Source: Opitutus sp. GAS368 (lineage in GTDB: Bacteria; Verrucomicrobiota; Verrucomicrobiia; Opitutales; Opitutaceae). Taken from it: a stretch of DNA of 64,000 bases. The notes under the pieces were generated by a model. That model ran no database searches, had not been told where the DNA came from, and saw only the letters and a list, made by a program, of their open reading frames with translations. The stretch is taken from assembly GCA_945906965.1 (NCBI GenBank), contig CAMDRP010000005.1, positions 1 through 64,000 on the forward strand, written 5' to 3'. Each line of letters opens with the position of its first letter. The stretch's first letter is position 1. Shown piece by piece: positions 16,688-27,200 of the stretch. The translations under genes were made by a program, and so were the position numbers.

Positions 16688-17743
16688 ATGTCTTCGTTGC
16701 ACGACTCTCTCCGCCTCGGCGCTTTAATGCTACCGAACCGTATTATTATGGCCCCGCTCACGCGTTGCCGCGCTTTCGTCGGTCGCGTGCCGAATTCAAT
16801 GATGGCGAACTACTACGCTCAACGGGCGTCTGCCGGCTTGATCCTGAGTGAGGCAACCGCCGTCGATCCGATGGGGGTGGGTTATCCCGACACGCCGGGC
16901 ATCTGGTCGCCGGAGCACGTCGCGGGTTGGAAAATAATCACCGCCGCCGTCCACGCCGCAGGTGGGCGGATTTTTCTGCAACTTTGGCATGTGGGTCGGA
17001 TTTCCGACCCCGTTTATCTGGGCGGTGCGTTGCCCGTAGCCCCCAGCGCGATCGCGGCGTCGGGCCACGTGAGCCTGATCCGGCCGGAGAAGGCGTTTGT
17101 GACGCCGCGCGCCCTCGAGCGTACTGAGTTACCCGGAGTCGTGGCGGCGTTTCGGCTTGGAGCCGAGAACGCGCAGCGCGCGGGCTTTGATGGCGTCGAA
17201 ATCCATGGCGCGAACGGTTACTTGCTCGATCAATTTTTGCAGGATTCCTCCAACCAACGCACGGATGAGTACGGCGGCTCCATCGAGAATCGCGCGCGGC
17301 TGCCGCTGGAAGTCACCGATGCCGTCATCAGCGTATGGGGCGCAGATCGCGTGGGCTACCACTTGGCTCCGCGGGGCGATGCGCACGGCGTCGGCGATTC
17401 CAATCTCGCGGCGACATTCGGTTACCTCGCGACGCACTTGGGTAAACGTAAACTGGCGTTTCTGTGCGCACGCGAAGGTTTGGCCGAGCCACGTCTCGGG
17501 CCGACCTTGAAACAAAATTTTGGTGGCGTGTTTATCGCCAACCAAGGTTTCACGGCTGCAGACGCCTCGGCGGAGATCGCCGCGGGGCGCGCGGATGCCG
17601 TGGCTTGGGGGAAAGCTTTTATTGCGAATCCAGATTTGCCCCGACGGCTGCGTGAAGGTGCCCCGTTAAATGCGCCCGTGCCGGAGTCTTTTTATGGCGG
17701 CGATGAGCGTGGTTACACAGATTATTCTCCGCTCGCTTCCTGA
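16688..17743 (+). CDS. Old Yellow Enzyme family alkene reductase (NADH:flavin oxidoreductase)
   Basis: A 351-aa FMN-dependent (beta/alpha)8 reductase from MSSLHDSLRLGALMLPNRIIMAPLTRCRA. FMN and substrate residues are visible: LQLWHVGRIS, VEIHGANGYLLDQFLQDSSNQRTDEYGGS (the His-Asn pair that binds the substrate carbonyl), HLAPRGDAHGVGDSN and GKAFIANPDLPRRL. This is the NemA/OPR-like class that reduces activated C=C bonds and electrophilic nitro or enone compounds with NAD(P)H. The next genes encode an SDR and an MFS transporter on the same strand, consistent with a small detoxification or catabolic set. The ORF-track start adds 12 doubtful residues. Confidence 0.93.
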   Translation: MSSLHDSLRLGALMLPNRIIMAPLTRCRAFVGRVPNSMMANYYAQRASAGLILSEATAVDPMGVGYPDTPGIWSPEHVAGWKIITAAVHAAGGRIFLQLWHVGRISDPVYLGGALPVAPSAIAASGHVSLIRPEKAFVTPRALERTELPGVVAAFRLGAENAQRAGFDGVEIHGANGYLLDQFLQDSSNQRTDEYGGSIENRARLPLEVTDAVISVWGADRVGYHLAPRGDAHGVGDSNLAATFGYLATHLGKRKLAFLCAREGLAEPRLGPTLKQNFGGVFIANQGFTAADASAEIAAGRADAVAWGKAFIANPDLPRRLREGAPLNAPVPESFYGGDERGYTDYSPLAS

Positions 17744-17771
17744 TTTTTAACGCTCTCAATTTTAAAAAATT

Positions 17772-18500
17772 ATGTCTTCCAAAATTGCTCTCATTACCGG
17801 TGCCAATAAGGGGATCGGTCTCGAAACGGCCCGTCAGCTCGGGCTTCAGGGTATCTTTATTCTGGTCGGTGCGCGCGATGCGCAGCGCGGTGCCGGCGCG
17901 GTGGCGTTACTGAAATCCGAAGGGATTGAGGCGCGCGTGGTGCCCTTGAACGTGACCGATGAAGCCTCGATCCGCACCGCCGCGGCGTGGGTCGAAAAAG
18001 AATTCGGCCGACTCGATATCCTCGTGAACAACGCGGGCGTGCTCGACTACGCGACGGAGACGGGGCCGGCGACCGTTTCGCAGGTCTCACTGCGCGCGAC
18101 CTTTGACACGAATTTCTTCGGGCTCGTCGCCGTGACGCAGGCGTTTTTGCCGTTGCTGAAAAAATCACCGGCGGGACGCATTGTGAATCTCTCCTCCATT
18201 CTCGGCTCAATCGCGGAACACGCCGATGTGAACTCGCCGATTTATCCGGCGCGGCTGCTCGGTTACGACGCATCGAAGGCGGCGGTAAATATGTTCACGG
18301 TCGAACTGGCGCAGGAGTTGAAGGGCACTCCGCTCAAGGTGAATTCGGCGCATCCCGGCTGGGTTAAAACAGAAATGGGTGGCGACGGTGCGCCGATGGA
18401 AATCGTGGATGGCGCAAAGACCAGCGTAGCCCTCGCGACCTTGCCGCCCGAAGGCCCGAGTGGCGGCTATTTTCATCTCGGCGTGCACATGCGCTGGTGA
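17772..18500 (+). CDS. Short-chain dehydrogenase/reductase
   Basis: A 242-aa classical SDR. TGANKGIGLETARQLG is the NAD(P)-binding TGxxxGIG motif, LVNNAGVLDYATE the NNAG motif, NLSSILGS carries the catalytic Ser and YDASKAAVNMF the Tyr-x-x-x-Lys. The sequence resembles the carbonyl-reductase-like group found beside Old Yellow Enzymes. It ends HLGVHMRW, with PEGPSGGYF just before, as in NADPH-dependent carbonyl reductases. It starts 28 nt after the OYE gene and is followed after 22 nt by the MFS gene. Substrate not predictable. Confidence 0.93.
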   Translation: MSSKIALITGANKGIGLETARQLGLQGIFILVGARDAQRGAGAVALLKSEGIEARVVPLNVTDEASIRTAAAWVEKEFGRLDILVNNAGVLDYATETGPATVSQVSLRATFDTNFFGLVAVTQAFLPLLKKSPAGRIVNLSSILGSIAEHADVNSPIYPARLLGYDASKAAVNMFTVELAQELKGTPLKVNSAHPGWVKTEMGGDGAPMEIVDGAKTSVALATLPPEGPSGGYFHLGVHMRW

Positions 18501-18518
18501 TGGAAGCGAAAGCTTCCA
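18501..18518 (+). promoter_or_regulatory. GAAA-tetraloop hairpin covering the MFS ribosome-binding region
   Basis: TGGAAGC-GAAA-GCTTCCA: a perfect 7-bp stem closed by a GNRA-type GAAA tetraloop. It starts directly after the SDR stop codon and ends 4 nt before the MFS start codon. The only purine-rich Shine-Dalgarno-like stretch (GGAAG) is the left arm, so folding would hide it. This suggests that MFS translation depends on ribosomes arriving from the SDR gene. Confidence 0.5.
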
Positions 18519-18522
18519 ACGC

Positions 18523-19806
18523 ATGAACCTATCCACGCCTGCGCCGTCTCCGCGCCTCCACTACGCTTGGGTCGTCGCGGGGGTGACGTTTCTGACGCTA
18601 TTAGCGGCGGCGGGGGCGCGCTCGGCCCCGGGCGTGATGCTGTTGCCGCTTGGCAATGAGTTTCAATGGAGCCGCGCGACGGTGTCGTCGGTGGTGGCGA
18701 TTAATATTTTTATTTTTGGCCTGATCGGGCCGTTTGCGGCCGCGCTTTATGTGCGGCTGGGGTTGCGGCAGACGATGATGCTGGGGATGGCGTTGCTGGC
18801 GCTCGGATACGGCTCGACCGTGTTTTTGCGCACCTATGCGCAGTTCGTGGTGTTGTGGGGCTTGGTGGTCGGCGCGGGCTCAGGTATGGCGGCGACGGTG
18901 CTCGGGGCGGCGGTCGCGAATCGCTGGTTCACGAAACATCGCGGGCTGGTGATGGGGATGTTGACGGCGAGCACAGCTACCGGACAGCTCGTGTTTTTAC
19001 CGTGGTTTGCATCGCTGGTGACGACGTCGGGTTGGCGGAGTGCGCCGCTGGTCGTTACCTGCGTGGCTTTGGGGATGATTCCGGTGATTTGGTTTTTTAT
19101 GCGCGACGAGCCGCGCGATCTCGGACTGCGGCCCTACGGAGAAACGGGCGCACCGGATACGGCGCAACGCGCGGGGGGAAACCCGGCGAAGCTGGCGATT
19201 ACGACCTTGCTGGAAGCGGCGCGCACGCGAGATTTCTGGTTATTGGCGGGATCGTTTTTTATTTGTGGCGCGAGTACCAACGGCTTGATCGGGACGCACC
19301 TGATTCCGGCAGCGTTTGACTGCGGAATTCCCGAAGTGCGGGCGGCGGGATTGTTGGCGATGATGGGGCTTTTCGACCTCGCGGGCACAACGCTCTCGGG
19401 CTGGCTTTCGGATCGCTATAACAACCGCGCGTTGCTCTTCGGTTACTACGGGTTGCGCGGCCTGTCGTTGTTGTTTTTGCCCACGGCGTTGCTCGGGCCG
19501 GTGGCGGGATTGGCGGTGTTTGCCGTTTTTTACGGACTGGACTGGATCGCGACGGTGCCGCCGACGGTGCGGCTGACGGGCGATATATTCGGGCGCGAAC
19601 GCGCCAGCATCGTTTTCGGCTGGATCGTGGCGGCGCATCAAGTCGGCGCGGCGTGCGCAGCTTATGGCGCGGGCGCGGTGCGGACGGCGCTGGGGAGTTA
19701 CGCGTGGGCGTTTACCGGCGCGGGCTTGCTGTGCGTGATCGCGGCCATGGGTGTGTTGTCCATCGGTCGCGGGGTGAAGCCGGCGCTGAAAACGGCGGCG
19801 GCTTGA
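18523..19806 (+). CDS. MFS transporter
   Basis: A 427-aa major facilitator with about 12 membrane helices, starting MNLSTPAPSPRLHYAWVV; the ORF-track start lies inside the SDR gene. The HYAWVVAGVTFLTLLAAAGARSAPGVMLLPL opening and a central loop with FMRDEPRDLGLRPYGE are typical of monocarboxylate/oxalate-formate-type MFS proteins. The GWLSDRYNNRALLFGYYGLRG segment is the motif A equivalent in the second half. Substrate unknown, probably an organic anion. It is the third gene of an OYE-SDR-MFS unit and convergent with the RND adaptor gene. Confidence 0.9.
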   Translation: MNLSTPAPSPRLHYAWVVAGVTFLTLLAAAGARSAPGVMLLPLGNEFQWSRATVSSVVAINIFIFGLIGPFAAALYVRLGLRQTMMLGMALLALGYGSTVFLRTYAQFVVLWGLVVGAGSGMAATVLGAAVANRWFTKHRGLVMGMLTASTATGQLVFLPWFASLVTTSGWRSAPLVVTCVALGMIPVIWFFMRDEPRDLGLRPYGETGAPDTAQRAGGNPAKLAITTLLEAARTRDFWLLAGSFFICGASTNGLIGTHLIPAAFDCGIPEVRAAGLLAMMGLFDLAGTTLSGWLSDRYNNRALLFGYYGLRGLSLLFLPTALLGPVAGLAVFAVFYGLDWIATVPPTVRLTGDIFGRERASIVFGWIVAAHQVGAACAAYGAGAVRTALGSYAWAFTGAGLLCVIAAMGVLSIGRGVKPALKTAAA

Positions 19807-19844
19807 GCAGGGGGCGCAGGCGCAAGGCGGCCCCAGAGGGGAGG

Positions 19845-20930
19845 TTATTTCTTCGCCGGGACGGGCAGCAACGGCTCGACGATGAGGCCTTCGGTGAGGG
19901 TGTCGTTGGGATTGGCGGCGACGCGGACGCCATCGGTAAGTCCGGAAACGATCTCGATCTGGGCGCCGAAATCGCGGCCGATTTTTACTTTTTGATAACG
20001 GATCGTTTGGGCGGCATCGACGGTGGCGACTTGAGGGCCGTCGGCGCGGATGATGACGGCGTTGGACGGGAGCACGATCGCGGGTTCGGCGGGTTTGAGA
20101 CGGAAACGAATTTGGACGAACATGCCGGGGAGTAGTTCGCTTTTGGCGTTGGGTAGTTGGATCTCGGTGGTGAGCGTGCGAGTGACGGGATCGAGGGCGC
20201 CGGCGACGCGCACGACGGAGGCGTTGAAAGTCCGGCCGGGGAATTCGTTGATGAGGACTTCGACTTCGAGGCCCGGGCGGATGGAGCGGAGGTAAGATTG
20301 AGGGACGCTGGCGAAGACGCGCAGTGGAGTGACGGCGGCCATGCGGAAGAGTTCACGGCGGCTGGAGTCGGTGGTGATCAAGGCGCCGATCTCGGCGCCG
20401 CGGAAGGTGATGACGCCGGCGAAAGGGGCGACGATCGTCTGGAGGGATTTGAGTTGAGTGAGGCGGGCGACGTTGGCTTCGGCGGCTTGGACATCGGCGG
20501 CGCGAGCTTGGGCGGCGGCGTTTTTTTCGTCGGCTTCTTGTTTGGAGACGGCGTTGCGCGCGGCGAGTTCGCTCCAGCGGGCGGCGGTTGCGCGGGTGAG
20601 TTCGGCGTTGGCCTTGGCTTGGGCGAGGGCGGCGCGGGATTGGTTGAGTTCTTGATCGAGCTCAGGACCGTCGATGTGGGCGAGGGTTTGGCCGGCGGTG
20701 ACTTGGTCACCGAGGTCGACGAACCATTTTGCTAGGTAGCCCCCGGTCCGAGCGTAGATGGAAGCTTCTTGGAAGGCTTGGAGGCTGGCGGGAAGGACGA
20801 GTTCAATAGCCGCGCTGGAGCGAGCGGCGAGGACGACGTTGACCGTCGGTGGAGCCTTGCTGACGGGGGTGGAGGCGACGCTGAGGGCGGCGGTACCGAG
20901 ACAGAGAAAGAAGCGGAGGGCGGACTTCAT
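19845..20930 (-). CDS. RND efflux periplasmic adaptor (membrane fusion) protein
   Basis: A 361-aa HlyD/AcrA-type adaptor with an N-terminal signal peptide (ALRFFLCLGTAALSVAS; no lipobox cysteine). The half-motif of the lipoyl domain is YARTGGYLAKWFVDLGDQVTAGQTLAHID, followed by a coiled-coil hairpin (about 75-160, Ala/Gln/Glu-rich) and the second lipoyl half IVAPFAGVITFRGAEIGALI. A beta-barrel domain follows (FASVPQSYLRSIRPGLEVEV, LLPGMFVQIRF). It couples an inner-membrane RND pump to an outer-membrane channel. It follows the second pump gene by 9 nt. Pump-before-adaptor is the less common gene order. Confidence 0.92.
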   Translation of the reverse strand: MKSALRFFLCLGTAALSVASTPVSKAPPTVNVVLAARSSAAIELVLPASLQAFQEASIYARTGGYLAKWFVDLGDQVTAGQTLAHIDGPELDQELNQSRAALAQAKANAELTRATAARWSELAARNAVSKQEADEKNAAAQARAADVQAAEANVARLTQLKSLQTIVAPFAGVITFRGAEIGALITTDSSRRELFRMAAVTPLRVFASVPQSYLRSIRPGLEVEVLINEFPGRTFNASVVRVAGALDPVTRTLTTEIQLPNAKSELLPGMFVQIRFRLKPAEPAIVLPSNAVIIRADGPQVATVDAAQTIRYQKVKIGRDFGAQIEIVSGLTDGVRVAANPNDTLTEGLIVEPLLPVPAKK

Positions 20931-20939
20931 GACGGAAAA

Positions 20940-23900
20940 TTATTTGGACTGTGCGGAATCGGCGGCGGCTTCCTCGAGGAGTTCTTCTTCGGGGGTGTGG
21001 GGTCCGCGCTTGCGGAGAGTGGCGTACACGACGGGTACGAGGAACAGGGTGGCGAGCGTGGCGAAAAGCAGCCCGCCGATGACGGCGCGACCCAGGGGGG
21101 CGTTTTGTTCGCCGCCTTCGCCGAGGCCGAGCGACATGGGCAACATGCCGATGATCATCGCCAGTGCGGTCATGAGCACGGGTCGCAGACGCGTGTGGCC
21201 GGCCTCTAGGGCGGCGGCGCGGGCGTCACGACCCTCGCGGCGGACGTCGTTGGCGAAGGTGACAAGCAAGATGGAATTAGCGGTGGCGACACCGACGCCC
21301 ATGATGGCGCCCATGAGTGAGGGGACGCTGAGGCTGGTGCGCGTAAGAAAGAGAATCCAGATGATGCCGCAGAGTGCACCGGGCAGCGCCATGATGATGA
21401 TGAACGGGTCGAGCCAGCTCTGGAAATTTACGACCAAGAGCAGGTAGACGAGTACGATCGCAGCGAGGACGCCCAGGCCGAGACCGAGGAAGGAGGCGTC
21501 CATGCTTTGGGCTTGGCCGCGCATGGTGATGAAGCTGCCGCGCGGGAGTTTTTTCTCGAATTCGGGGAGAAGTTTTTTAACGGCGTCGGCGACGGAGCCG
21601 AGGTCACTGCGATCGACGTTGGCGAAGACATCGAAGACGGGTTGGACGTTATAGTGACTGACGACGGATTGCGTTGTGGTGCGCTCGAAGGTGGCGACGT
21701 TGCCAAAAATCTGGGGTGGGGCACCGCGGCTCGTCGGCAGTGGGGTGGCGAGGATGGCCTCAATGGAATTGAGTTTCGCGGGCGGAGTTTGGGTGGCGAC
21801 GACGTATTGGACGCCGTTTTGCGGGCTCAGCCAAAAATTGGGCGCGGACTGGGCGGAGCCGGAGAGCGAGATTAGGACGTTGGAGGCGATGTCGCGCTGG
21901 GTGAGGCCGAGTTGTTGGGCGCGGGAGCGGTCGACATTGAAACGCAGGGCGGGGGCGTTGGTGACTTGTTGGACGTGAACGTCGACGGCGCCGGGAATGA
22001 GGGCGATCCGGGCGGAGAGTTCGAGGGCGAGGGCGTAGTTGGTTTTGACGTCGCGGCCGGCGATTTGGACGTCGATGGGGGCGGCGAGGCCGAAGTTGAG
22101 AATTTGGCCGATGATATCGGAAGGTTGGGTGAAGAAGACGCAGTCGGGGAATTCACGGTTGAGGCGCTGGCGCAGGGTGCGGACGTAGTCCCAAGTGGGG
22201 CCGTGTTTTTCGGGGTTGAGAGCGACGAGGATTTCGCCGTCGGCGGCCCCGATGGTGGCGGAGTCGCTGAAGGCGAGGTTCACGCCGCCGGTGGGCAGGC
22301 CGATATTGTCGAGGATGGTGACCAATTCATCGGCAGGAATGACTTCGCGGATGACGTTTTCAACTTTAGTGAAAATACGCTCGGTCTCCTCGATGCGCGT
22401 GCCGGAGGGGGCGCGGACGTGGAGGCGGAATTGGCCGGCGTCGACGAGCGGGAAGAAATCGCGTCCGAGAAACGGTATTAGGGCCGCACTCGCGAGGACG
22501 CTGACTATGGAGATCGTCGCGGTGGCTTTGCGATGGTTTAGACACCAGGTCAGCGCGCTGGTATAGCGGGTGCGGAAGCGTTCAAAGTGGCGATTGAAGC
22601 GAACGTGGATGCGCCAGAAAATATCGCCGCGGGGCGAGGGTTCACCGGGACCCGCGTCGTGGAGGATCGGTTGGCCGCGCAGAAGAAAGTGGACGAAAGT
22701 CGGGACGACGGTACGGGAGAGAAAATAGGACGCGAGCATCGCGAAGATGACGGCCATCGCGAGGGGGCCGAAGAGATATTTCGCAGTGCCCTCGAGAAAG
22801 AAGATCGGGATGAAGACGATGCAAATGCACAGCGTGGAGACGAAGGCGGGCATCGCGATCTGCTCGGCGCCGTCGAGGATGGATTGGAGGAGGGTTTTTT
22901 TGAGGCCGAGGTTACGGTCGATGTTTTCAATGGTGACTGTGGCGTCATCGACGAGGATGCCGACGGCGAGGGCGAGGCCGCCGAGGGTCATGGCGTTGAT
23001 CGTCTGGCCTAAGGCCGCTAGACAGAGAATGGAGCAGAAAATTGAGAGCGGAATGGAGAGGGCGACGACGAGAGTGTTACGCCAAGTGCCGAGGAAAAGT
23101 AGAATCATCGCGGCGGTGAGGGTGGCGGCGAGGGCGCCTTCAAACAGCACCCCGTTGAGGGCGGCGCGGACGAAGACGGATTGATCGAAGAGCGGGCGGA
23201 GTTCGAGTTCGGGTGGGACGACGGCTTGGATGCGGGGGAGCACGGCTTTGACGCGTTCGATGATCTCGAGCGTGGAGGCGCCGCCGGTTTTTAAGATACT
23301 GAGGAGGGCGCCGCGGGTGCCATCTTGGCGGACGATGCTAGCTTGGGTGGCGAAGCCGTCGCGGACTTGGGCGACGTCGCGGATGTAGATCGTAGTGCCG
23401 TTGACGATCCGAATGGGAAGGTTGCCGAGGTCTTCGATCGTGTCGGGACTGCTGTTGAGGAACACGCCATACTCGCGGTCGCCGATTTTGGCGGTACCCG
23501 AGGGAAGGGTGAGATTTTGGGCGTTGATGGCGTTGCTGACGTCGGCGGCGGTGAGGCCTTTAGCGAGGAGGGCTGCGGGGTCGAGATCGACTTGGATTTG
23601 GCGGACCTTGCCCCCAAGCGGCAGCGGTACGGAGGCTCCTTGGACGGTGGCGAGTTGGAGGCGGACCGAGTTGAGGCCGATGTCGTAGAGGGCTTGTTCA
23701 GAGAGGGTTTTGCTGCCGAGGCCGAGTTGGAGGATGGGCACGTTGGAAGCGCTGTAGCGGATAACTAGGGGCGGCGTGGTGCCGGGCGGCATGATGCGCG
23801 TGATCGTCTGGCTGATGGCGGTGATTTGGGCGACGGCCGCGTCGACGCTGGCGCCGGGTTGGAAGAAGACTTTGATGACCCCAACGCCGGCGAGGGACTG

Positions 23901-24149
23901 GGATTCGATGTGCTCGATGTCGTTAACGGTAGTGGTGAGGGCGCGCTCGGAGAGGGTAACGATGCGTTTCTCCATTTCCTCGGGCTTGAGGCCGTTGTAG
24001 GTCCAGATTAGGCTGACGACGGGGATGTCGATGGACGGGAAAATATCCTTCGCCATGCGCCGAGCCGTGATGAGGCCGAGAATAACAATTAACAGGGCCA
24101 TCACGGTAAACGTGTAGGGCCGACGAAGGGCGAGACGTACTATCCACAT
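20940..24149 (-). CDS. RND-family efflux transporter, inner-membrane pump
   Basis: A 1069-aa AcrB/HAE1-type pump with the normal 12-helix, two large periplasmic loop layout: the first helix is LRRPYTFTVMALLIVILGLI, the pore domain begins after SIDIPVVSLIWTYNGLKPEEME. The TM4 proton-relay region is GILVDDATVTIENIDRN with adjacent aspartates. The conserved second-half helices are LLLVVNFQSWLDPFIIIMALPG and SLMGAIMGVGVATANSILLV. Closest in style to the 'efflux RND transporter permease' group with PEEME... rather than AcrB itself. Powered by proton import. It follows the first pump gene by 89 nt. Confidence 0.95.
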   Translation of the reverse strand: MWIVRLALRRPYTFTVMALLIVILGLITARRMAKDIFPSIDIPVVSLIWTYNGLKPEEMEKRIVTLSERALTTTVNDIEHIESQSLAGVGVIKVFFQPGASVDAAVAQITAISQTITRIMPPGTTPPLVIRYSASNVPILQLGLGSKTLSEQALYDIGLNSVRLQLATVQGASVPLPLGGKVRQIQVDLDPAALLAKGLTAADVSNAINAQNLTLPSGTAKIGDREYGVFLNSSPDTIEDLGNLPIRIVNGTTIYIRDVAQVRDGFATQASIVRQDGTRGALLSILKTGGASTLEIIERVKAVLPRIQAVVPPELELRPLFDQSVFVRAALNGVLFEGALAATLTAAMILLFLGTWRNTLVVALSIPLSIFCSILCLAALGQTINAMTLGGLALAVGILVDDATVTIENIDRNLGLKKTLLQSILDGAEQIAMPAFVSTLCICIVFIPIFFLEGTAKYLFGPLAMAVIFAMLASYFLSRTVVPTFVHFLLRGQPILHDAGPGEPSPRGDIFWRIHVRFNRHFERFRTRYTSALTWCLNHRKATATISIVSVLASAALIPFLGRDFFPLVDAGQFRLHVRAPSGTRIEETERIFTKVENVIREVIPADELVTILDNIGLPTGGVNLAFSDSATIGAADGEILVALNPEKHGPTWDYVRTLRQRLNREFPDCVFFTQPSDIIGQILNFGLAAPIDVQIAGRDVKTNYALALELSARIALIPGAVDVHVQQVTNAPALRFNVDRSRAQQLGLTQRDIASNVLISLSGSAQSAPNFWLSPQNGVQYVVATQTPPAKLNSIEAILATPLPTSRGAPPQIFGNVATFERTTTQSVVSHYNVQPVFDVFANVDRSDLGSVADAVKKLLPEFEKKLPRGSFITMRGQAQSMDASFLGLGLGVLAAIVLVYLLLVVNFQSWLDPFIIIMALPGALCGIIWILFLTRTSLSVPSLMGAIMGVGVATANSILLVTFANDVRREGRDARAAALEAGHTRLRPVLMTALAMIIGMLPMSLGLGEGGEQNAPLGRAVIGGLLFATLATLFLVPVVYATLRKRGPHTPEEELLEEAAADSAQSK

Positions 24150-24238
24150 AGCTTTAAAGACGACGCTCTACGACGAGTCCGGCAGCAAGCGAGGGTTGGC
24201 CCACGCTAGCGAAGGCGACGGTTCGGAACGCAAGAGGT

Positions 24239-27200
24239 TTAGCGGGCGGGCGCGGCCGAAGGAGAGGGGGCGGTGGCTGGGGGCGCGGCATCCTCAAGTT
24301 CGAAGACGGGCTTCGGTGAGAGGTGTTTGGTGAAACGCTCCATAAATAGATAAAACACCGGCGTGATGTAGAGTGTAAGGATTTGAGATACGAGCAGGCC
24401 GCCGACGACGGCGAGCCCGAGACTGCGGCGGGCATCGGCGCCGGCGCCCCAACCGAGGGCGATGGGCAAGGTGCCGGCGATAGCGGCGAGGGTCGTCATC
24501 ATGATCGGGCGGAAGCGCACGATACACGCTTCGAAGATCGCGGCTTCGGCGGTTTTGCCGTGGTGGCGTTGGGCATCGAGGGCGAAGTCGATCATCATGA
24601 TGGCGTTCTTTTTTACGATGCCGATCAGCATGATCAGACCGACGTAACCATACATGTTAAGTTCTTGGCCAAAGATAATCAGGGTGAGAAGCGCACCAAA
24701 CGTCGCGGCGGGCAGGCCGGAGAGAATCGTGATGGGGTGCACAAAATCTTCGTAGAGAATGCCGAGCACCAAGTAGATCACGAGCACGGCGATGAGTAGC
24801 GTAAGACCGAGACCTTGGAGGGAACTGGTGAAAGCGGCGGCGGTGCCTTGGAACGTACCACTGACGGTGGCAGGGAGTAGTTCGCCGGCGATTTTTTCAA
24901 TTTGCTCGGTGGCTTCGCTGAGGGCGAGTTCGGCCTTGAGGTTGAAGCTGATGGTGACGGCGGGAACTTGGCCAAGGTGCGCGACGGTGAGCGGGCCGAC
25001 GGAGGGCCGGAGTTTGGCGACGCTTTCTAGCGGGATGAGTTTGCCCTCGCGGTTGCGCAAATAAAGCAACGAAAGGGAGGCGGGATCGCGCAGGTATTTT
25101 TCGGCGAGCTCTAGGATGACGGCATATTGATTGGTCGAAGTGTAGATGGTGGAAACCTGGCGGGCGCCAAAGGCGCTGTAGAGGGTATCTTCGACTTGTT
25201 GCGCGTTGAGGCCGAGGGATGAAGTCTTGTCGCGGTCGATGTCGATGATGAGCTGCGGGCTGGTGATCTGGAGATCGGAGCTCACATCGATGAGGCCGGG
25301 GACTTCGCGGATGCGTTCCAGGAGGGTTGGGGTGACGCGATAGAGTTCCTGTAGATCGGTGCCGTAGAGGGTGTATTGATACACCGAGGAGGAGCCGCGT
25401 GAGCCGAGGCGGATGCTCGGGGGAACCGTGGGGAATACACGCACGCCAGGAATGCCGGCGGTCTCGGTGCGCAGCATTTGGGCGACTTGGTTGGCGTTGG
25501 GGCGTTTACCTTCGATCAGAGAGACAAACATGCGACTGGTGTTACTGGTGCCGCCGCTCCGGCCCATGGAGCCGACGAAAACGACGCTGTCTTTGACGTA
25601 AGGATTGCGCCGGATCGTAGCGGTGACGGTGCGTTGATAAGCGGCCATCGCTTCGAAGGAGGTGTCTTGCGCGGCTTCGACCATGACTTGGATGCGGCCG
25701 GTGTCTTCGGTGGGAATGAAGCCTTTGGGGGTGATGACCAATAGCCAGAGCGTGAAGCCGATGGTCGCGAGGGCTATGCCCATGATGGTTTTGCGCCACT
25801 GCAGTGAAAGGCGCAGGGTGCGTTCGTAGAGGTTTACGCTGCTCTGAAATAGGCGCTCGGTTAAAACATAGAAGCGGCCGTGCTTGGCGTGGGGATTGAT
25901 CGGCTTGAGAAACCGGCTGCACAACATCGGGGTCAGCGTGAGCGAGACAAAACCCGAGACGAGAATAGCCGCCGAAATCGTGACGGCAAATTCGTGCAGC
26001 AAGCGACCGAGCACCCCGCCCATGAACAGCACGGGGATGAATACGGCGACCAGCGAGATCGTCATCGAAAGAATGGTGAAACCGATTTCACGGGAGCCGC
26101 GCAGGGAAGCGGCCATGACGCTTTCGCCCTTCTCGATGTGGCGAACGATGTTTTCCAGCATTACGATCGCATCGTCGACGACGAAGCCGACTGAGAGGGT
26201 GAGCGCGAGTAGCGAGATGTTATCGATGCTGAAATTGAAAAAATACATCACCGCAAACGTGCCGAGGACCGCGATGGGCATCGCGATACTCGGGATGATG
26301 GTGGCCGAGAGCGAACGCAGGAACAGGAAGATCACGAGCACGACTAGAATGATGGCGAGCACGAGGGTGAATTTCACATCGTGCACGGATTCGCGGATGC
26401 TGATCGAGCGGTCTACGACGGTATCGAGCTCGATGGTGGCAGGCAGTTGCGCGCGGAAGGCCGGAAGCAGGGCTTTGACGCCGTCGACGACCTTGATGGT
26501 GTTGGTGCCGGGTTGGCGTTGGATGGAGAGGATGATGGAGCGCGTCTCCTTGGTGCCGGCGGCATACGCGGGGTCTTCGACGCCATCTTTAAAACGGTAG
26601 TCGAACCAACTGAACGATTTTTCGTTTTCAACGCTGTCGGTGACTTTCGCGACATCGGACAAACGCACGGGAGCGCCGTTGCGGTAAGTGACCATGACGT
26701 TACCGAAACTACTGGCGCTTTTGAGTTGGCCCGTGGCGATGAGGGTGGTGGCCTTGGTGGCGCCGTCGATCACGCCGGCGGGGAGGTTGACGTTGTTGGT
26801 ATCCAGCGCGGAGCGGACTTCGTCGATGCCGATGCCGCGGGAGGCGAGGGCGCGGGGGTCGAGGCGCACGCGAACGGCATATTTTTGAGAGCCGAAGACG
26901 TTGACCTGGGCGACGCCATCGACCGTGGAGATGCGTTGGGCGAGGACCGTCTCGGCGTATTCGTTGACCTCGGAGAGGGCGAGAGTCTTGGAAGAGAGCG
27001 CGATCAGTAAGATCGAGTCGTCGTTGGGGTTGGATTTACGAAACGACGGCGGATTGGGCATATCGCGCGGGAGCCGGCGTTGGACGGCGGCGATGGCGGA
27101 TTGCACGTCTTGGGCGGCGCCGTCGATGTTGCGATCGAGGCTGAATTGCATCGTGATCGAGGTGCCACCGAGTGAACTGGTGGAGGACATCGATTCGATG

